The notes under the pieces are model-generated. The model was not told the origin of the DNA. It made no database searches and was given only the letters and a program-made list of their open reading frames with translations. The position numbers were made by a program, and so were the translations under genes. Shown here in pieces: positions 32,105 through 45,364 of a DNA stretch of 64,000 bases. Every line of letters begins with the position of its first letter. Position 1 is the stretch's first letter. The DNA lies in the NCBI GenBank assembly GCA_950097015.1, contig CATNEN010000001.1, forward strand, positions 7,993,001-8,057,000, given 5' to 3'. Source of the stretch: Macrostomum hystrix (lineage: Eukaryota; Platyhelminthes; Macrostomidae).

Positions 32105-35100
32105 ATGCGACCAACATCTGGCGCTAGCAGGCACAAGCCGGGCGCTTTCAAAACAGTGAACAAGACTCACAAATCTGGTAGGCACAAATCTAATCGCGGC
32201 CTAAAACGCGTCGTAGCCGGCAGTGGCCGAGTTTCAAAAGCGTCAACAACTACTAAGAGTAGTCACGCCAATGCTATCGCCGCCAAATCTGCCAGATTGA
32301 GAAAATTGCCAAAGTCTGAGCAGCGCAACCGGATGAAACTAATGCGCGAGGCTTCCCTAGCCAAGGCTGTCGGTAAGACTGTCGAAGAGTTGAGAGCTTT
32401 GAAAAGGGAAGCTTCGTCTAGTTCAATAAGCGTCGGGGGCAGTCGAGTAAAATCCGCATTAATTGCCGGAGCTCTGCCACCAGCTCTGGTGACATTCGTG
32501 TGCGCCGATGTCGATCTGCCGTGTCGACTATTGCAGGCCATGGCGGCACAGGGTGCTGGGAATTCAGCACCCCAGTTTCAGTTTAGATTCGCTCGACCTA
32601 CTGGTGAGTAGTGTGATTAGAATGCCTGTGGCTGCGTGTTTATTCAAATTCAAAATATTATTCGAACGGTTCAACGTACGATAAATAATAAGGGATTCTA
32701 TCATTCAGCATAATGAGTGAGTGGCTGAGCAATTAACGCGTTTGCCTCTTGCACCACGGTCCCTGAGTTCGATTCCACGGCGAGGCCACAATCATTTGGG
32801 CTCAACAGCGGAGAGAAGGCCTGCGGGCTTGTCGTGCCATTTATGCCATTGAGGGCCAACATCCAAGGCACATTGGCAGTGTACCATCCCCATTCCCGCT
32901 GGCTGCGGGTCTAGTGTCACCAAATGACGTGCCATTGCTCGCAGCCCTCCTGCAATCTTTATTATTATTACGAGCATATCATCCTTCACCATAATTAGGA
33001 GTATATGATGTAAGTTTTTTTAGATTTGTGAAACCCTTAATAAGGATGGGGACTCAAATTTTTAGGGTTGAGATTTTATGATTTAGGATTGGGATTTTAT
33101 GATTTAGGATTGGGATTCTAAGGTTTAGGATTGGGATTCTAAGGTTTAGGATTGGGATTCTAAGGTTTAGGATTGGGATTCTAAGGTTTAGGATTGGGAT
33201 TCTATGGTTTAGGATTAAGATTGTATGATTTAGGATTGTGATTCTAAGGTTTAGGATTGGGATTCTATGATTTAGGATTGGAATTATATGGTTTAGGATT
33301 GGGATTTTATGATTTAGGATTGTGATTCTAAGGTTTAGGATTGGGATTCTATGATTTAGGATTGGAATTCTATGGTTTAGGATTGGGATTTTATGATTTA
33401 GGGTTGGGATTCTAAGGTTTAGGATTAGGATTCTATGATTTAGGGTTGGGATTCTAAGGTTTAGGATTAGGATTCTATGATTTAGGGTTGGGATTCTATG
33501 GTTTAGGATTGGGATTCTCTGATTTAGGGTTGGGATTCTATGGTTTAGGATTAAGATTGTATGATTTAGGATTGTGATTCTAAGGTTTAGGATTGGGATT
33601 CTATGATTTAGGGTTGGGATTCTATGGTTTAGGATTAGGATTCTATGATTTAGGATTAAGATTGTATGATTTAGGATTGTGATTCTAAGGTTTAGGATTG
33701 GGATTCTATGATTTAGGATTGGGATTCTAAGGTTTAGGATTGGGATTCTATGATTTAGGATTGGGATTCTATGATTTAGGGTTGGGATTCTATGATTTAG
33801 GATTGGGATTCTATGATTTAGGGTTGGGATTCTAAGGTTTAGGATTGGGATTCTATGATTTAGGGTTGGGATTCTAAGGTTTAGGATTGGGATTCTATGA
33901 TTTAGGGTTGGGATTCTATGGTTTAGGATTGGGATTCTATGATTTAGGGTTGGGATTCTAAGGTTTAGGATTGGGATTCTATAGTTTAGGATTGGGATTC
34001 GATGATTTAGGGTTGGGATTCTATGGTTTAGGATTAAGATTCTATGATTTAGGGTTGGGATTCTATGGTTTAGGATTAAGATTCTATGATTTAGGGTTGG
34101 GATTCTAAGGTTTAGGATTAGGATTCTATGATTTAGGGTTGGGATTCTAAGGTTTAGGATTAAGATTCTATGATTTAGGGTTGGGATTCTATGGTTTAGG
34201 ATTAAGATTCTATGATTTAGGGTTGGGATTCTAAGGTTTAGGATTGGGATTCTATAGTTTAGGATTGGGATTCGATGATTTAGGGTTGGGATTCTATGGT
34301 TTAGGATTAAGATTCTATGATTTAGGGTTGGGATTCTATGGTTTAGGATTAAGATTCTATGATTTAGGGTTGGGATTCTATGATTTAGGATTAAGATTCT
34401 ATGATTTAGGGTTGGGATTCTATGGTTTAGGATTAAGATTCTATGATTTAGGGTTGGGATTCTATGGTTTAGGATTAAGATTCTATGATTTAGGGTTGGG
34501 ATTCTAAGGTTTAGGATTGGGATTCTATAGTTTAGGATTGGGATTCGATGATTTAGGGTTGGGATTCTATGATTTAGGATTAAGATTCTATGATTTAGGG
34601 TTGGGATTCTATGGTTTAGGATTAAGATTCTATGATTTAGGGTTGGGATTCTATGGTTTAGGATTGGGATTCTATGATTTAGGATTAAGATTCTATGATT
34701 TAGGGTTGGGATTCTATGGTTTAGGATTAAGATTCTATGATTTAGGGTTGGGATTCTATGGTTTAGGATTAAGATTCTATGATTTAGGGTTGGGATTCTA
34801 AGGTTTAGGATTGGGATTCTATAGTTTAGGATTGGGATTCGATGATTTAGGGTTGGGATTCTATGGTTTAGGATTAAGATTCTATGATTTAGGGTTGGGA
34901 TTCTATGGTTTAGGATTAAGATTCTATGATTTAGGGTTGGGATTCTAAGGTTTAGGATTAGGATTCTATGATTTAGGGTTGGGATTCTAAGGTTTAGGAT
35001 TAAGATTCTATGATTTAGGGTTGGGATTCTATGGTTTAGGATTAAGATTCTATGATTTAGGGTTGGGATTCTAAGGTTTAGGATTGGGATTCTTTGATTT

Positions 35101-38100
35101 AGGATTGGAATTCTATGGTTTAGGATTGGGATTCTATGATTTAGGATTAGAGTTGAAATCCCGAATTTAGGATTTAAATTCCTAATTAAAAGCAAGTTTC
35201 ATTAGTTTAGGATTCAAATTCTTCATGTTTTTATCAAACTCAAATCCAATCAAACCTATTTAGAATCGCCATCGGCTCAACTGGAATTCCTGGATCTAGC
35301 CAAAGTGTCGGACGCATTAGTCCTAACCTTTCAAGCTGGTTCACAATTTACCGAACAGTTTCAACGCTTCCTATCAATCTTGTACGCCCAGGGCCTGCCT
35401 AGTCAGCTGTACGCGGCCGTACTAACAGCCGCCGATAGTCAGCGGGATCGCAAAGCCTGGGAGAAAGCCACTAAAGCTGATTTGGAAAGGCACGGCTTCG
35501 GATTACCGTCAGATTGCGGCCTATTGGCTATCAGGGACAGCTCAGATTTGAGTAGCCTGTTGCGCAGGATTGCCAGCAAACGGCTGGCTAGCAGCGGCGC
35601 CCACGCGGCCGTTGTTGGAGCCAAGAAAGTCTCTGCGGCTAGCAAAATTGGCAAAGCTTGCCCGGCTTTTGCTAAGGCCCGTTGCTACGGACTCGCTGAA
35701 CAGGTGAGCTGGACTTATTGCAATTAGGGGTTGGATTGTAGAGCTGTAGAAAATCATGCATAGAAAAGTAGACGAAGGGATTAGGGATTAAAAAGAACAG
35801 GTAATCGAATTAAAGAGGAGGTAAAAAACATCCTAGGTAGAATCGAAGAGGCAAGGAAAACTAAGGGTAGAATCGCACAGGGGAAGATCAGGGGTAGAAT
35901 CGGAGTTGTTTTAGAAGACCAGGGGTAGAATCGCACAGGGGAAGATCAGGGGTAGAATCGGAGTTGTTTTAGAAGACCAGGGGTAGAATCGGAGTTGTTT
36001 TAGAAGACCAGGGGTAGAATCGGAGTTGTTTCAGAAGACCAGGGGTAGAATCGGAGTTGTTTTTGAAGACCAGGGGTAGAATCGGAGTTGTTTTAGAAGA
36101 CCAGGGGTAGAATCGGAGTTGTTTTAGAAGACCAGGGGTAGAATCGAAGTTTTTTTAGAAGACCAGGGGTAGAATCGGACTGGGGAAGAAGATCAGGGGT
36201 AGAATCGGACTGGGGAAGAAGATCGGGGGTAGAATCGGACTGGGGAAGAAGATCAGGGGTAGAATCGGACTGGGGAAGAAGATCGGGGGTAGAATCGGAC
36301 TGGGGAAGATGATCAGGGGTAGAATCGGACTGGGGAAGAAGATCGGGGGTAGAATCGGACTGGGGAAGAAGATCAGGGGTAGAATCGGACTGGGGAAAAA
36401 GATCAGGGGTAGAATCGGACTGGTGAAGAAGATCGGGGGTAGAATCAGAGGAGGTAAAAAATCGGGGGTAGAATCGGAGTGGAAGATCCTGATTTATTCT
36501 TACCTTTCTGCTTACTCTCCAGGTAAGCCAGCTGCCGCAGTCCCGTCAGTTGCGCCTAGTTACTCACATCCGAGGCGCTGGTCCGGTTGGTTTGAGCACA
36601 GGCGACCTGCTTCACCTAGTTGGCTGGGGTGATTATCGCCTGATTGGCTGGACTGAGGCGACTGTTGAGAATGACAAGGTGAGCCTACTCAAGTGGCGTC
36701 AGTTAACAGTAGGTCGAAATTTGATAGGTCAAAAATAAATTTATCATGTTTCGTCAATATTCAGGACGTTGAGATGGACGTGAATCCAGACGACAATAAA
36801 GTAGACGAGCCGCAGCCGACTATGATGGAAGCTATTTTTGGCGAAAATGAGCAGCCTGCCAGAAAAGAAGTTAAATTTGTTGACAATCAATTTGAAGAGT
36901 CAGAAGCCGCAGTGCCGTCGTCTGAGCTAGACTTTCCTGACGAGGTCGACACCCCGAAGGATGTGCCGGCTCGTGACAGATTCTCTCGCTACCGATTGCT
37001 AACGGACTCAGCCTGGGATCCGTGGGATAATCTGCCGGATAGCTACGCTAATCTGGTTCGATTCTCAAATTTCACGCACGCTAGAAATCGCATTGTTAAG
37101 CTGGCGAAAGCTTCAGCCAAAGAAATGTCAGTTGGTCAGAGGGTGGCCCTAATACTGGAACAACTGCCATTGTCTGTTAGCACCGCTGTTGATGCTGCTA
37201 CTGAGGTGAGTAGTATGCTCTGATATCTATTGTTTTGCGTGCACTGTATAACATAAGAGACACCTCAGATCCCCAAAAGACACATCAGATCCCCAAAAGA
37301 CACCTCAAATCCCCAAAAGACACCTCAGATCCCCAAAAGACACCTCAGATCCCCAAAAGACACCTCAGATCCCCAAAAGACACCTCAGATCCCCAAAAGA
37401 CACCTCAGATCCCTAAAAGACACATCAGATCCCCAAAAGACACCTCAGATCCCCAAAAGACACCTCAGATCCCTAAAAGACACCTCAGATCCCCAAAAGA
37501 CACATCAGATTCTCTAAAGGTACTTCAGATCCTCGAAAGAAATATCAGCTTCTCCAAAAGGCTACTAAGATCTACGAAAGACACCCAAAGTTTCCGAAAG
37601 ACAACACATCCTTTGGACACCCCAGATTTTCCAGATTCTACTATAGACACCCCAGATTCTACCCTAGACACCCCAGATTCTACCATAGACACTCCAGATT
37701 CTAACAGATTCTACTATGGACACCCCAGATTCTAACACAGACACAACAGATTCTACCATAGACACCCCAGATTCTACCATAGACACCCCAGATTCTACCC
37801 TAGACACCACAGATTCTAACACAGACACAACAGATTATACTATGGACACCCCAGATTCTAACAGACATATCAGATTCTACCATGGACACCCAAGATTCTA
37901 CCCTAGACACCCCAGATTCTAACACAGACACAACAGATTCTACCATGGACACCCCAGATTCTAACACAGAAACATCAGATTCTACCCTAGACACCACAGA
38001 TTCTACCACAGACACCCCAGATTCTACCCTAGACACCCCAGATTCTACCCTAGACACCCCAGATACTACCACAGACACAACAGATTCTACTATGGACACC

Positions 38101-39027
38101 CTAGATTCTGCTATAGACACCCCTGATTCTACCATAGACACCCCAGATTTTACAATTGACACCCCAGATTTTACTATAGACACCATAGATTATCCAAAAG
38201 ACACATTTGACAAGACATCCAAAAGTAAGCTAGACATCATTCGAACACCAGTCTAGACACACACACAATTGTACCAGGTGTTGAACTGCTAACCTTCCTT
38301 CCCTCACTATGCCATTGCCCAGCTGCCCAGGCCAGCCTCATCTACGCCAGTGCTAGTTTGGTATCGCATGCTGGAGCACGAAGATCGTTTCAGCCTAGTG
38401 AATTGTTTAGTCCGGCTAAATCCTAATCGCCAGTTGCCATTTGGCTCTGATAGGAATCGCCTGCTGTTCTGGCAGGTAGGCTGGCGCAGATTCTTTGCCG
38501 GGCCTGTACTGAGCGAACCTGATAACAATAGCAATAGTAAAACTGGTCACAGACTGTGCCTGCGTCATCTACTGCCTGGCGAGCACGCGGTCGCTTCATT
38601 TCAAGCTCCGCTGACATTCACCCCGGCTCCTGTCATCGCTCTACAGTCGCCGTCAAATCCTGAGCAGGGCGCTCACAGTCTATTATTTAGCGGCATACTA
38701 GAATCCTGCGACCCTAGTCGCATTGTGCTGAAGCGAGCCATTCTTTCTGGTCAGCCGTTCAAAATTCACAAACGTTCAGCTGTGATTCGCTACCTATTCT
38801 TTAATCCCGAGGACGCGTTGTACTATCGCGAGGCTGCCAATTTGCGCACTAAACACGGCAGACGAGGCAAAATTCTTGAACCAGTTGGAACTCACGGCCT
38901 GTGCAAGTGCCGATTCGACGGACCAGTTACTAATATGGACACTGTACTATTGGACCTGTACAAGAGACAGTTTCCTAAGCTTAACTATCGACCAGCGGCT
39001 GTGGCTGCTGAGACACTGAAATTTTGA
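32105..39027 (+). CDS. TSR1: Pre-rRNA-processing protein TSR1 (5 exons)
   Basis: Exons 32105-32603, 35264-35703, 36523-36678, 36765-37205 and 38323-39027 join in phase to about 746 aa (human about 800). The N-terminus has the TSR1 signature HKPGAFKTVNKTHKSGRHKS. Exon 2 holds the GTPase-like region (LEFLDLAKVSDALVLTF, LYAQGLPSQ) without a recognisable P-loop, as in other TSR1s. Exon 3 has the AARP2CN region (RGAGPVGLSTGDLLHLVGWG). Exon 4 has the diagnostic FPDEVDTPKDVPARDRFSRY. Exon 5 has the BMS1/TSR1 C-terminal domain (LSGQPFKIHKRSAVIRYLFF, EPVGTHGLCKCRFDG). TSR1 is a nuclear-to-cytoplasmic 40S assembly factor that blocks premature subunit joining. Introns 1, 2 and 4 are minisatellite-filled; intron 3 is 86 bp. 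Confidence 0.93.
32717..32972 (+). mobile_element. tRNA-derived SINE, family 2
   Basis: In TSR1 intron 1. The head GTGGCTGAGCAATTAACGCG carries an A-box and GGTCCCTGAGTTCGATTCC a B-box; the tail GGCGAGGCCAC is shared with the other copies. A body with GGCTGCGGGTCTAGTG follows and it ends in (TTA)n. Related copies lie at 47578-47875 and 49340-49650 (minus) and 51665-51860 (plus). Confidence 0.8.
33054..35195. repeat. 21-bp minisatellite, 2.1 kb (TSR1 intron 1)
   Basis: About 100 copies of GATTCTATGATTTAGGATTG plus G. Two alternating unit types form a 42-bp dimer, and the GATTTAGGGTTGGG variant contains the hexamer TTAGGG. It ends about 70 bp before the exon 2 acceptor. The 713-codon open frame across it is an artefact of the 21-bp period. 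Confidence 0.97.
35830..36482. repeat. 30-31-bp minisatellite (TSR1 intron 2)
   Basis: Two related unit types in succession share AGGGGTAGAATCGGA: first with GTTGTTTTAGAAGACC, then with CTGGGGAAGAAGATC. The second appears to have evolved from the first. Confidence 0.95.
37255..38215. repeat. 20-bp and 21-bp minisatellites (TSR1 intron 4)
   Basis: 37255-37515 holds 13 copies of AGACACCTCAGATCCCCAAA. A degenerate transition follows to about 37615. Then 37615-38200 holds about 28 copies of ACCCCAGATTCTACCATAGA plus C. Both share ACACC-CAGAT, so one probably gave rise to the other. Confidence 0.95.
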
Positions 39028-39324
39028 TGAGGAAATTGCTTTTCTGACTCTGTTTTTCCCCTCTATTTTCTGGTTTATTCTTGACGTAACTTAACGATGA
39101 AAGTGCATTGTGAACTGGCGACATATTGGCCGAAAGTAGATTGTTATGAATGTTCCGTTTGTTTTTGGACATTCTCACAATTGTTTTCTTGTTTATTTCA
39201 TGACTAACTAAGATTTTTGGGCAGAGCAACTCATCAATTTTCTAATCAAGAGTGAGCACCTCTTAATAGATCATTTAGATCTATTAGTAATCATTTGATA
39301 GCTATGACTTGTAGACACAATTCT

Positions 39325-40560
39325 ATCTTTTAGACACCTCTCTGATCTGTTAGATACATCTCTGATCTATTAGACATATCTGATCTATTAGACACATCTG
39401 ATCTATTAGACATATCTGATCTATTAGACACATCTGATCTATTAGACATATCTGATCTATTAGACATATCTCAGATCTATTAGACACATCTCTGCCTATT
39501 ATACATATCTCTGATCTATTAGACATATCTGATCTATTAGACATCTCTGATCTATTAGACATATCTGATCTATTAGACATATCTGATCTATTAGACATCT
39601 CTGATCTATTAGACATATCTGATCTATTAGACATATGTCAGATCTATTAGACACATCTCTGCCTATTATACATATCTCTGATCTATAAGACACATCTCTG
39701 ATCTATTAGACATATCTGATCTATTAGACACATCTGATCTATTAGACATATCTGATCTATTAGACATATCTGATCTATTAGACATATCTCAGATCTATTA
39801 GACACATCTCTGCCTATTATACATATCTCTGATCTATTAGACATATCTGATCTATTAGACATCTCTGATCTATTAGACATATCTGATCTATTAGACATAT
39901 CTGATCTATTAGACATCTCTGATCTATTAGACATATCTGATCTATTAGACATATGTCAGATCTATTAGACACATCTCTGCCTATTATACATATCTCTGAT
40001 CTATAAGACACATCTCTGATCTATTAGACATATCTGATCTATTAGACACATCTGATCTATTAGACATATCTGATCTATTAGACATATCTGATCTATTAGA
40101 CATATCTCAGATCTATTAGACACATCTGATCTATTAGACACATCTGATCTATTAGACATATCTGATCTATTAGACACATCTGATCTATTAGACATATCTG
40201 ATCTATTAGACATATCTGATCTATTAGACATATCTCAGATCTATTAGACACATCTCTGCCTATTATACATATCTCTGATCTATTAGACACATCTCTGATC
40301 TATTAGACATATCTGATCTATTAGACATCTCTGATCTATTAGACACCTCTCTGATCTATTAGACACCTCTCTGATCTATTAGACATATCTGATCTATTAG
40401 ACATATCTGATCTATTAGACACCTCTCTGATCTATTAGACACCTCTCTGATCTATTTGACATATTTATGATCTTTTAGAGACATCTCTGATCTATTAGAC
40501 ACCTCTCTGATCTATTAGACACCTCTCTGATCTATTAGACACCTGTCTGATCTATTCGAA
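39325..40560. repeat. 18-20-bp minisatellite between TSR1 and the FRS2-like gene
   Basis: About 65 copies of GATCTATTAGACATATCT with ACACATCTCT and ACACCTCTCT variants. Two blocks of about 320 bp (from about 39480 and 39798) are near-identical, a higher-order duplication. Confidence 0.96.
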
Positions 40561-40794
40561 ACATCTGTAATCTATTAGATCCACGAGTATTAGTTATCTT
40601 TAAGATGAAATAGAAACCTCTAGTCTTTCACTTATATTTCACATCTAATGGACAGATTTCGTTCTGATAATTCCGATAACTCGCTGCTCTAGTTATTATT
40701 TGATTCTTCTAAGCTTGTTTATTCGAGCCTAAGTACCTTTTCACTCATATTGTCCTCATCACTGTTTTCCAGTTATCAAGAATACCATTTCGGC

Positions 40795-42820
40795 ATGGGT
40801 CAAAGTAATTCCCAAATCACTGTTCTGCCTCCGGCCATTATGGACATGATGGGCTACAAGGTGAAAGTGATCGACCTGCCAGATAGCCAGCTAGCTAAAG
40901 ATATTCTTAGAAGAACTAACAAATACCTGCTGCGCCTACACCCGGACAAGCTGGATCTAGTTGGCCGGCATGACAGTAAAATCGCCTGCCAAATCAGTTT
41001 CTATGATGTTCGCGAACTCAACCAAATCGGCCGAGTCATCACCATTAGCCTGGGCAGATCCAGCTGCTTTGGTCCCGGTCGCATGATTCTGCGTTGCAGT
41101 AAAACATTGTCTAGCAGCTTAATCTCTTCTAGTTTCATCGGCAGGGCCCGCCGACTATCTAATGAAGTTTCTACGCTGTCGCCGCAGCAACAGCAGCAGC
41201 AGCGTCGGCACTTGAGTCTACAAGCCTCTCCAACTGGATTGATCTATCGTCAGCAGCAGCTCAGGCAGTCGCGACAGCTACCCCAGGCGCCGCCTTCGCT
41301 TGCAAACGCTTCATCTTCTAGAGCTAGTTACAACAGCGAGCTTTCGGTCTCTCTAGCCGATGGCGCTGCTAGTTCTAGGTCTTCACCAACCAGTCGCAAT
41401 TTTAACGGCACCAGTAATATTACTAACAGTACTATTATATTTCCATCCACTGCTCGCACAAGTTTTCAAGAGGAATTCGCGGAGGATGGCGACGGCTATT
41501 TGCCAATGCTACCTGGTTAGCTTCTTTAGCTTTTTTACATTTTATAAATCCGTTTTCATGTTGCCGATAGGTTGGCCTCTTTAATTTATTAATCGTCGTA
41601 TGCGAGAATGTACTCGTAAACTGGTCGATAAGTAGTCATTTTAATTGGCTGATAATTGACCTGTACTTCTACTTTAATCGCCACAAAAAGGCCTTTTTAA
41701 TTGGAGAATAAGGAGCCTTGGAATTAGCTTATAAGAAGGCCTCTCTAATTGTTCGGTAAGCAGCGAGACTTCTAACTAGCTGATAAGAAGGCCTCTCTAA
41801 TTGTTCGGTAAGCAGCGAGCCTTCTAACTAGCTGATAAGAAGGCCTCTCTAATTGTTCGGTAAGCAGCGAGCCTTCTAACTAGCTGATAAGAAGGCCTCT
41901 CTAATTGTTCGGTAAGCAGCGAGCCTTCTAACTAGCTGATAAGAAGGCCTCTCTAATTGTTCGGTAAGCAGCGAGCCTTCTAACTAGCTGATAAGAAGGC
42001 CTCTCTAATTGTTCGGTAAGCAGCGAGCCTTCTTACTAGCTGATAAGAAGGCCTCTCTAATTGTATTTTTAATTGGCTAATGATTTCTGGTAGATAAGAA
42101 CTTTGTACTTCAACAGATGAGTAGCCAGTATTTATTTTATCGACTTCTATAAATTTCTTAGGCAGTCGACGCATCTCAGAAGCCGGCGTCGCCGGAACTG
42201 TGGCCTCTCTATCGGATGCTGCAACTGCCGCTGCTGCTGTCGCCGCTGCTGCTTTAGCCACGCCAGTCACTTCATCAGTTCAACAGCTGTCAGACGAATA
42301 TGTGCTGCCTGTGTCAGCCGATGCTGCCACCAGTTTTGCGCCAGAACGGCAAAGCCAATTCGATATTTATCTAAGCGAATTAGACGATAGCAACTATAAT
42401 AGTATCGCCAACAATCATAATACAGTTAGCAGTAGTGGCACTGAGCAGTTCCAAACAGCTACCAACACCAGATCATCGGTCTATGAGAATCTGCCTGTAT
42501 CGCCTGCTACTGTTAGTAGAAGCGCAACAACTATCGGCGATGGTAGATACGCCTGCATCGATTGGAATCAGGTGATGCAGGACTCGCTGCAGTATGTTGA
42601 TAGCAGCGGTTCGACTGTTACTACTGCCGCAACTCGAGCTGCTAGTAGTGTATCGCGTGCCACTTCAGTTTCCACTCTGTCCACTGTAGTTAATTCCACT
42701 GTGGACATTGAAGACGCCACAGAGGCTTTGAACTACGTGTTCATTGACGCCGCCAGGACCCAAGCCATACGTGACCTGCTTGTAGATAAGGCGGAAAGCA
42801 GGATTGGAGCCGGCAATTAA
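40795..42820 (+). CDS. FRS2-like docking protein: myristoylation site and IRS-type PTB
   Basis: Exons 40795-41515 and 42162-42820 join in phase 1 to 459 aa. The chosen start ATG gives MGQSNSQ, a good N-myristoylation signal, and follows a likely 5' UTR acceptor (TTTTCCAG, 40772). Residues about 20-110 fit an IRS-type PTB domain (YLLRLHPDKLDLVG, VRELNQIGRVITISLGRSS, GPGRMILRC). The long tail has tyrosine motifs of docking proteins: GYLPMLPG at the exon junction, EYVLP, VYENLP and, near the end, LNYVFIDAARTQAIRDLL. The last aligns with the C-terminal YAVIDIERTAAM-type motif of FRS2. FRS2 proteins link FGF and neurotrophin receptors to GRB2 and SHP2 at the plasma membrane. A DOK-like adaptor is the alternative, but DOKs have an N-terminal PH domain, absent here. 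Confidence 0.8.
41700..42070. repeat. 52-bp minisatellite (FRS2-like intron)
   Basis: Six nearly identical 52-bp units starting CTGATAAGAAGGCCTCTCTA. Each carries CGGTAAGC, a donor-like site on the sense strand. Confidence 0.95.
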
Positions 42821-43014
42821 TATCTATAAACCTATGTCTACGTTTATAGACATAAAATTATGTCTAACAAAACTTATTTTTTACAATGTTACAAAGTTAT
42901 AATGTCCATTTTTAGTTAGTGAGTTGAAAACAAGGATTTCTAACAAATTAAATTTGTAATATCAAATATAATTTGAAATTAGAAAATTAGAAATTATTAA
43001 TATCTGTTAGATTC

Positions 43015-44275
43015 TAAGAGACTCCCCTTGAATTTCTAAGAAAGTCTACATAAGTTTCTAAGAAAGTCTACTTACGTCTCTAAGAAAGTCTACATAAGTT
43101 TCTAAGAAAGTCTGCATAAGTTTCTAAGAAAGTCTACATAAGTTTCTAAGAAAGTCTACATAAGTTTCTAAGAAAGTCTACTTAAGTCTCTAAGAAAGTC
43201 AACTTAAGTCTCTAAGAAAGTCTACTTAAGTCTCTAAGAAAGTCTACACAAGTTTCTAAGAAAGTCTACTTTAAGTCTCTAAGAAAGTCTGCATAAGTTT
43301 CTAAGAAAGTCTACATAAGTTTCTAAGAAAGTCTACATAAGTTTCTAGGAAAGTCTGCATAAGTTTCTAAGAAAGTCTACTTAAGTCTCTAAGAAAGTCT
43401 ACTTTAAGTCTCTAAGAAAGTCTACTTAAGTCTCTAAGAAAGTCTACATAAGTTTCTAAGAAAGTCTACTTTAAGTCTCTAAGAAAGTCTGCATAAGTTT
43501 CTAAGAAAGTCTACATAAGTTTCTAAGAAAGTCTACACAAGTTTCTAAGAAAGTCTACTTAAGTCTCTAAGAAAGTCTACATAAGTTTCTAAGAAAGTCT
43601 ACTTAAGTCTCTAAGAAAGTCTACATAAGTTTCTAAGAAAGTCTTCTTAAGTCTCTAAGAAAGTCTACATAAGTTTCTCAGAAAGTCTACTTAAGTCTCT
43701 AAGAAAGTCTACATAAGTTTCTAGGAAAGTCTGCATAAGTCTCTAAGAAAGTCTGCATAAGTTTCTAAGAAAGTCTGCATAAGTTTCTAAGAAAGTCTAC
43801 ATAAGTTTCTAAGAAAGTCTGCATAAGTTTATAAGAAAGTCTACATAAGTCTCTAAGAAAGTCTACATAAGTTTCTAAAAAAGTCTGCATAAGTCTCTAA
43901 GAAAGTCTACATAAGTCTCTAAGAAAGTCTACATAAGTTTCTAAGAAAGTCTACATAAGTTTCTAAGAAAGTCTGCATAAGTTTATAAGAAAGTCTACAT
44001 AAGTCTCTAAGAAAGTCTACATAAGTTTCTAAAAAAGTCTGCATAAGTCTCTAAGAAAGTCTACTTAAGTCTCTAAGAAAGTCTACTTAAGTTTCTAAGA
44101 AAGTCTGCATAAGTTTCTAAGAAAGTCTGCATAAGTTTCTAAGAAAGTCTACATAAGTCTCTAAGAAAGTCTACATAAGTTTCTAAGAAAGTCTGCATAA
44201 GTCTCTAAGAAACTCTCCATTACTTTTTTATAAAACTGCATGAACTTCTAAGAAAGTCTCCGTGAATTTCTAGGA
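43015..44275. repeat. 22-bp minisatellite downstream of the FRS2-like gene
   Basis: About 56 copies of TCTAAGAAAGTCTACATAAG plus TT, with TCTGCATAAG and TCTACTTAAG variants intermixed. Confidence 0.97.
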
Positions 44276-45364
44276 AACTATATAGGTTGACAAATTCGAA
44301 GACACTGTGTTGTTTAGTATCAAAGTAACGGCAATTTTTTAGAAACAAAACCGTTCAGTAGAGACTTTTTAAAGAAATTTGTCAGTTTTTTAGGCAGTTT
44401 CTATGCATGCTGTCTATTGAAATTAAAAATCAAGTATTTTTTCTCGTTCAATTTAATTATTTCAATCCTACTTTTATCATTAACTCAATAATTTGAAAAT
44501 ATTCCATAAAAAGTATGAACATTTAAGGAACAATAACTTACTGGTTTCTTTGTAAGAAAAAAATTGGCATTTCAGTGCAATCCACTACTCCTATCAGTGC
44601 AATATTCACAATCTGTTCAATACCTTTTTCTCAATTATGCTCAACATTTTTTCGGGATGTTTGACCTTTACATTTTCCTGTTTTGTTAAAATCACGTTCC
44701 TGTTTTTTTGTCGTTCATTTTTTTCATTCGGAAACTCGAAAAAACTGTTTTTTTCTCACTTCTTATTCGGATATTTGTCATATATTCGGTTTTTATAATT
44801 GCTTTGTTTGCTGACCTACTTTTTAGGATATTTGATATTATGACAGTAGTTTTAAGGGTTTTTGTAGTTTTTGTATTAGGATTAAACGTGCTTAAAATAG
44901 GTCTATGATTTTAAGAAAGATTGTTTGCACATATTTATTTTTATCTACGATTCTACGTTCGACAAGCAATTTTTATTGCTTTTTTCAATACTTTATAAAC
45001 CGATTATTTAGTTAAAATTGCCAAATAATTTTTGGTGCCTACGAGCCGCAGAAACTTGATCTCTCTTTTTGCAGTTGATATTTACTATTTCTATATAAGC
45101 TGCCAACATTATATTCGTCACATTTTTCTTGAAACGATTAGTTTTTTATTGGCGTTGACGCTATTGAAACACGACTAATTGATACGAAAATTAGTAATTG
45201 TTTGACTCTCTATGCTCATTTTTTTGGATTGTACATACATTTGCATGGCTTGTCAGTCAGCATCTAATCCTAACTTTTCCACAAACCTTTTTATAATAAA
45301 AAAATTTGCCACTGTTCTTGTCTTTGCCTTCTGCTTCAGTTTTTTTATCTATCTGTGATTATTT
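44276..45364. other. AT-rich intergenic region
   Basis: T-rich unique sequence; no exon, RNA gene or repeat recognised. Confidence 0.5.

Noticed and set aside
33054-35195. 713-codon open frame on the minus strand rich in NHRIPIL repeats
   Set aside because: It is entirely a 21-bp minisatellite inside TSR1 intron 1, and several frames are open because the period is divisible by three.
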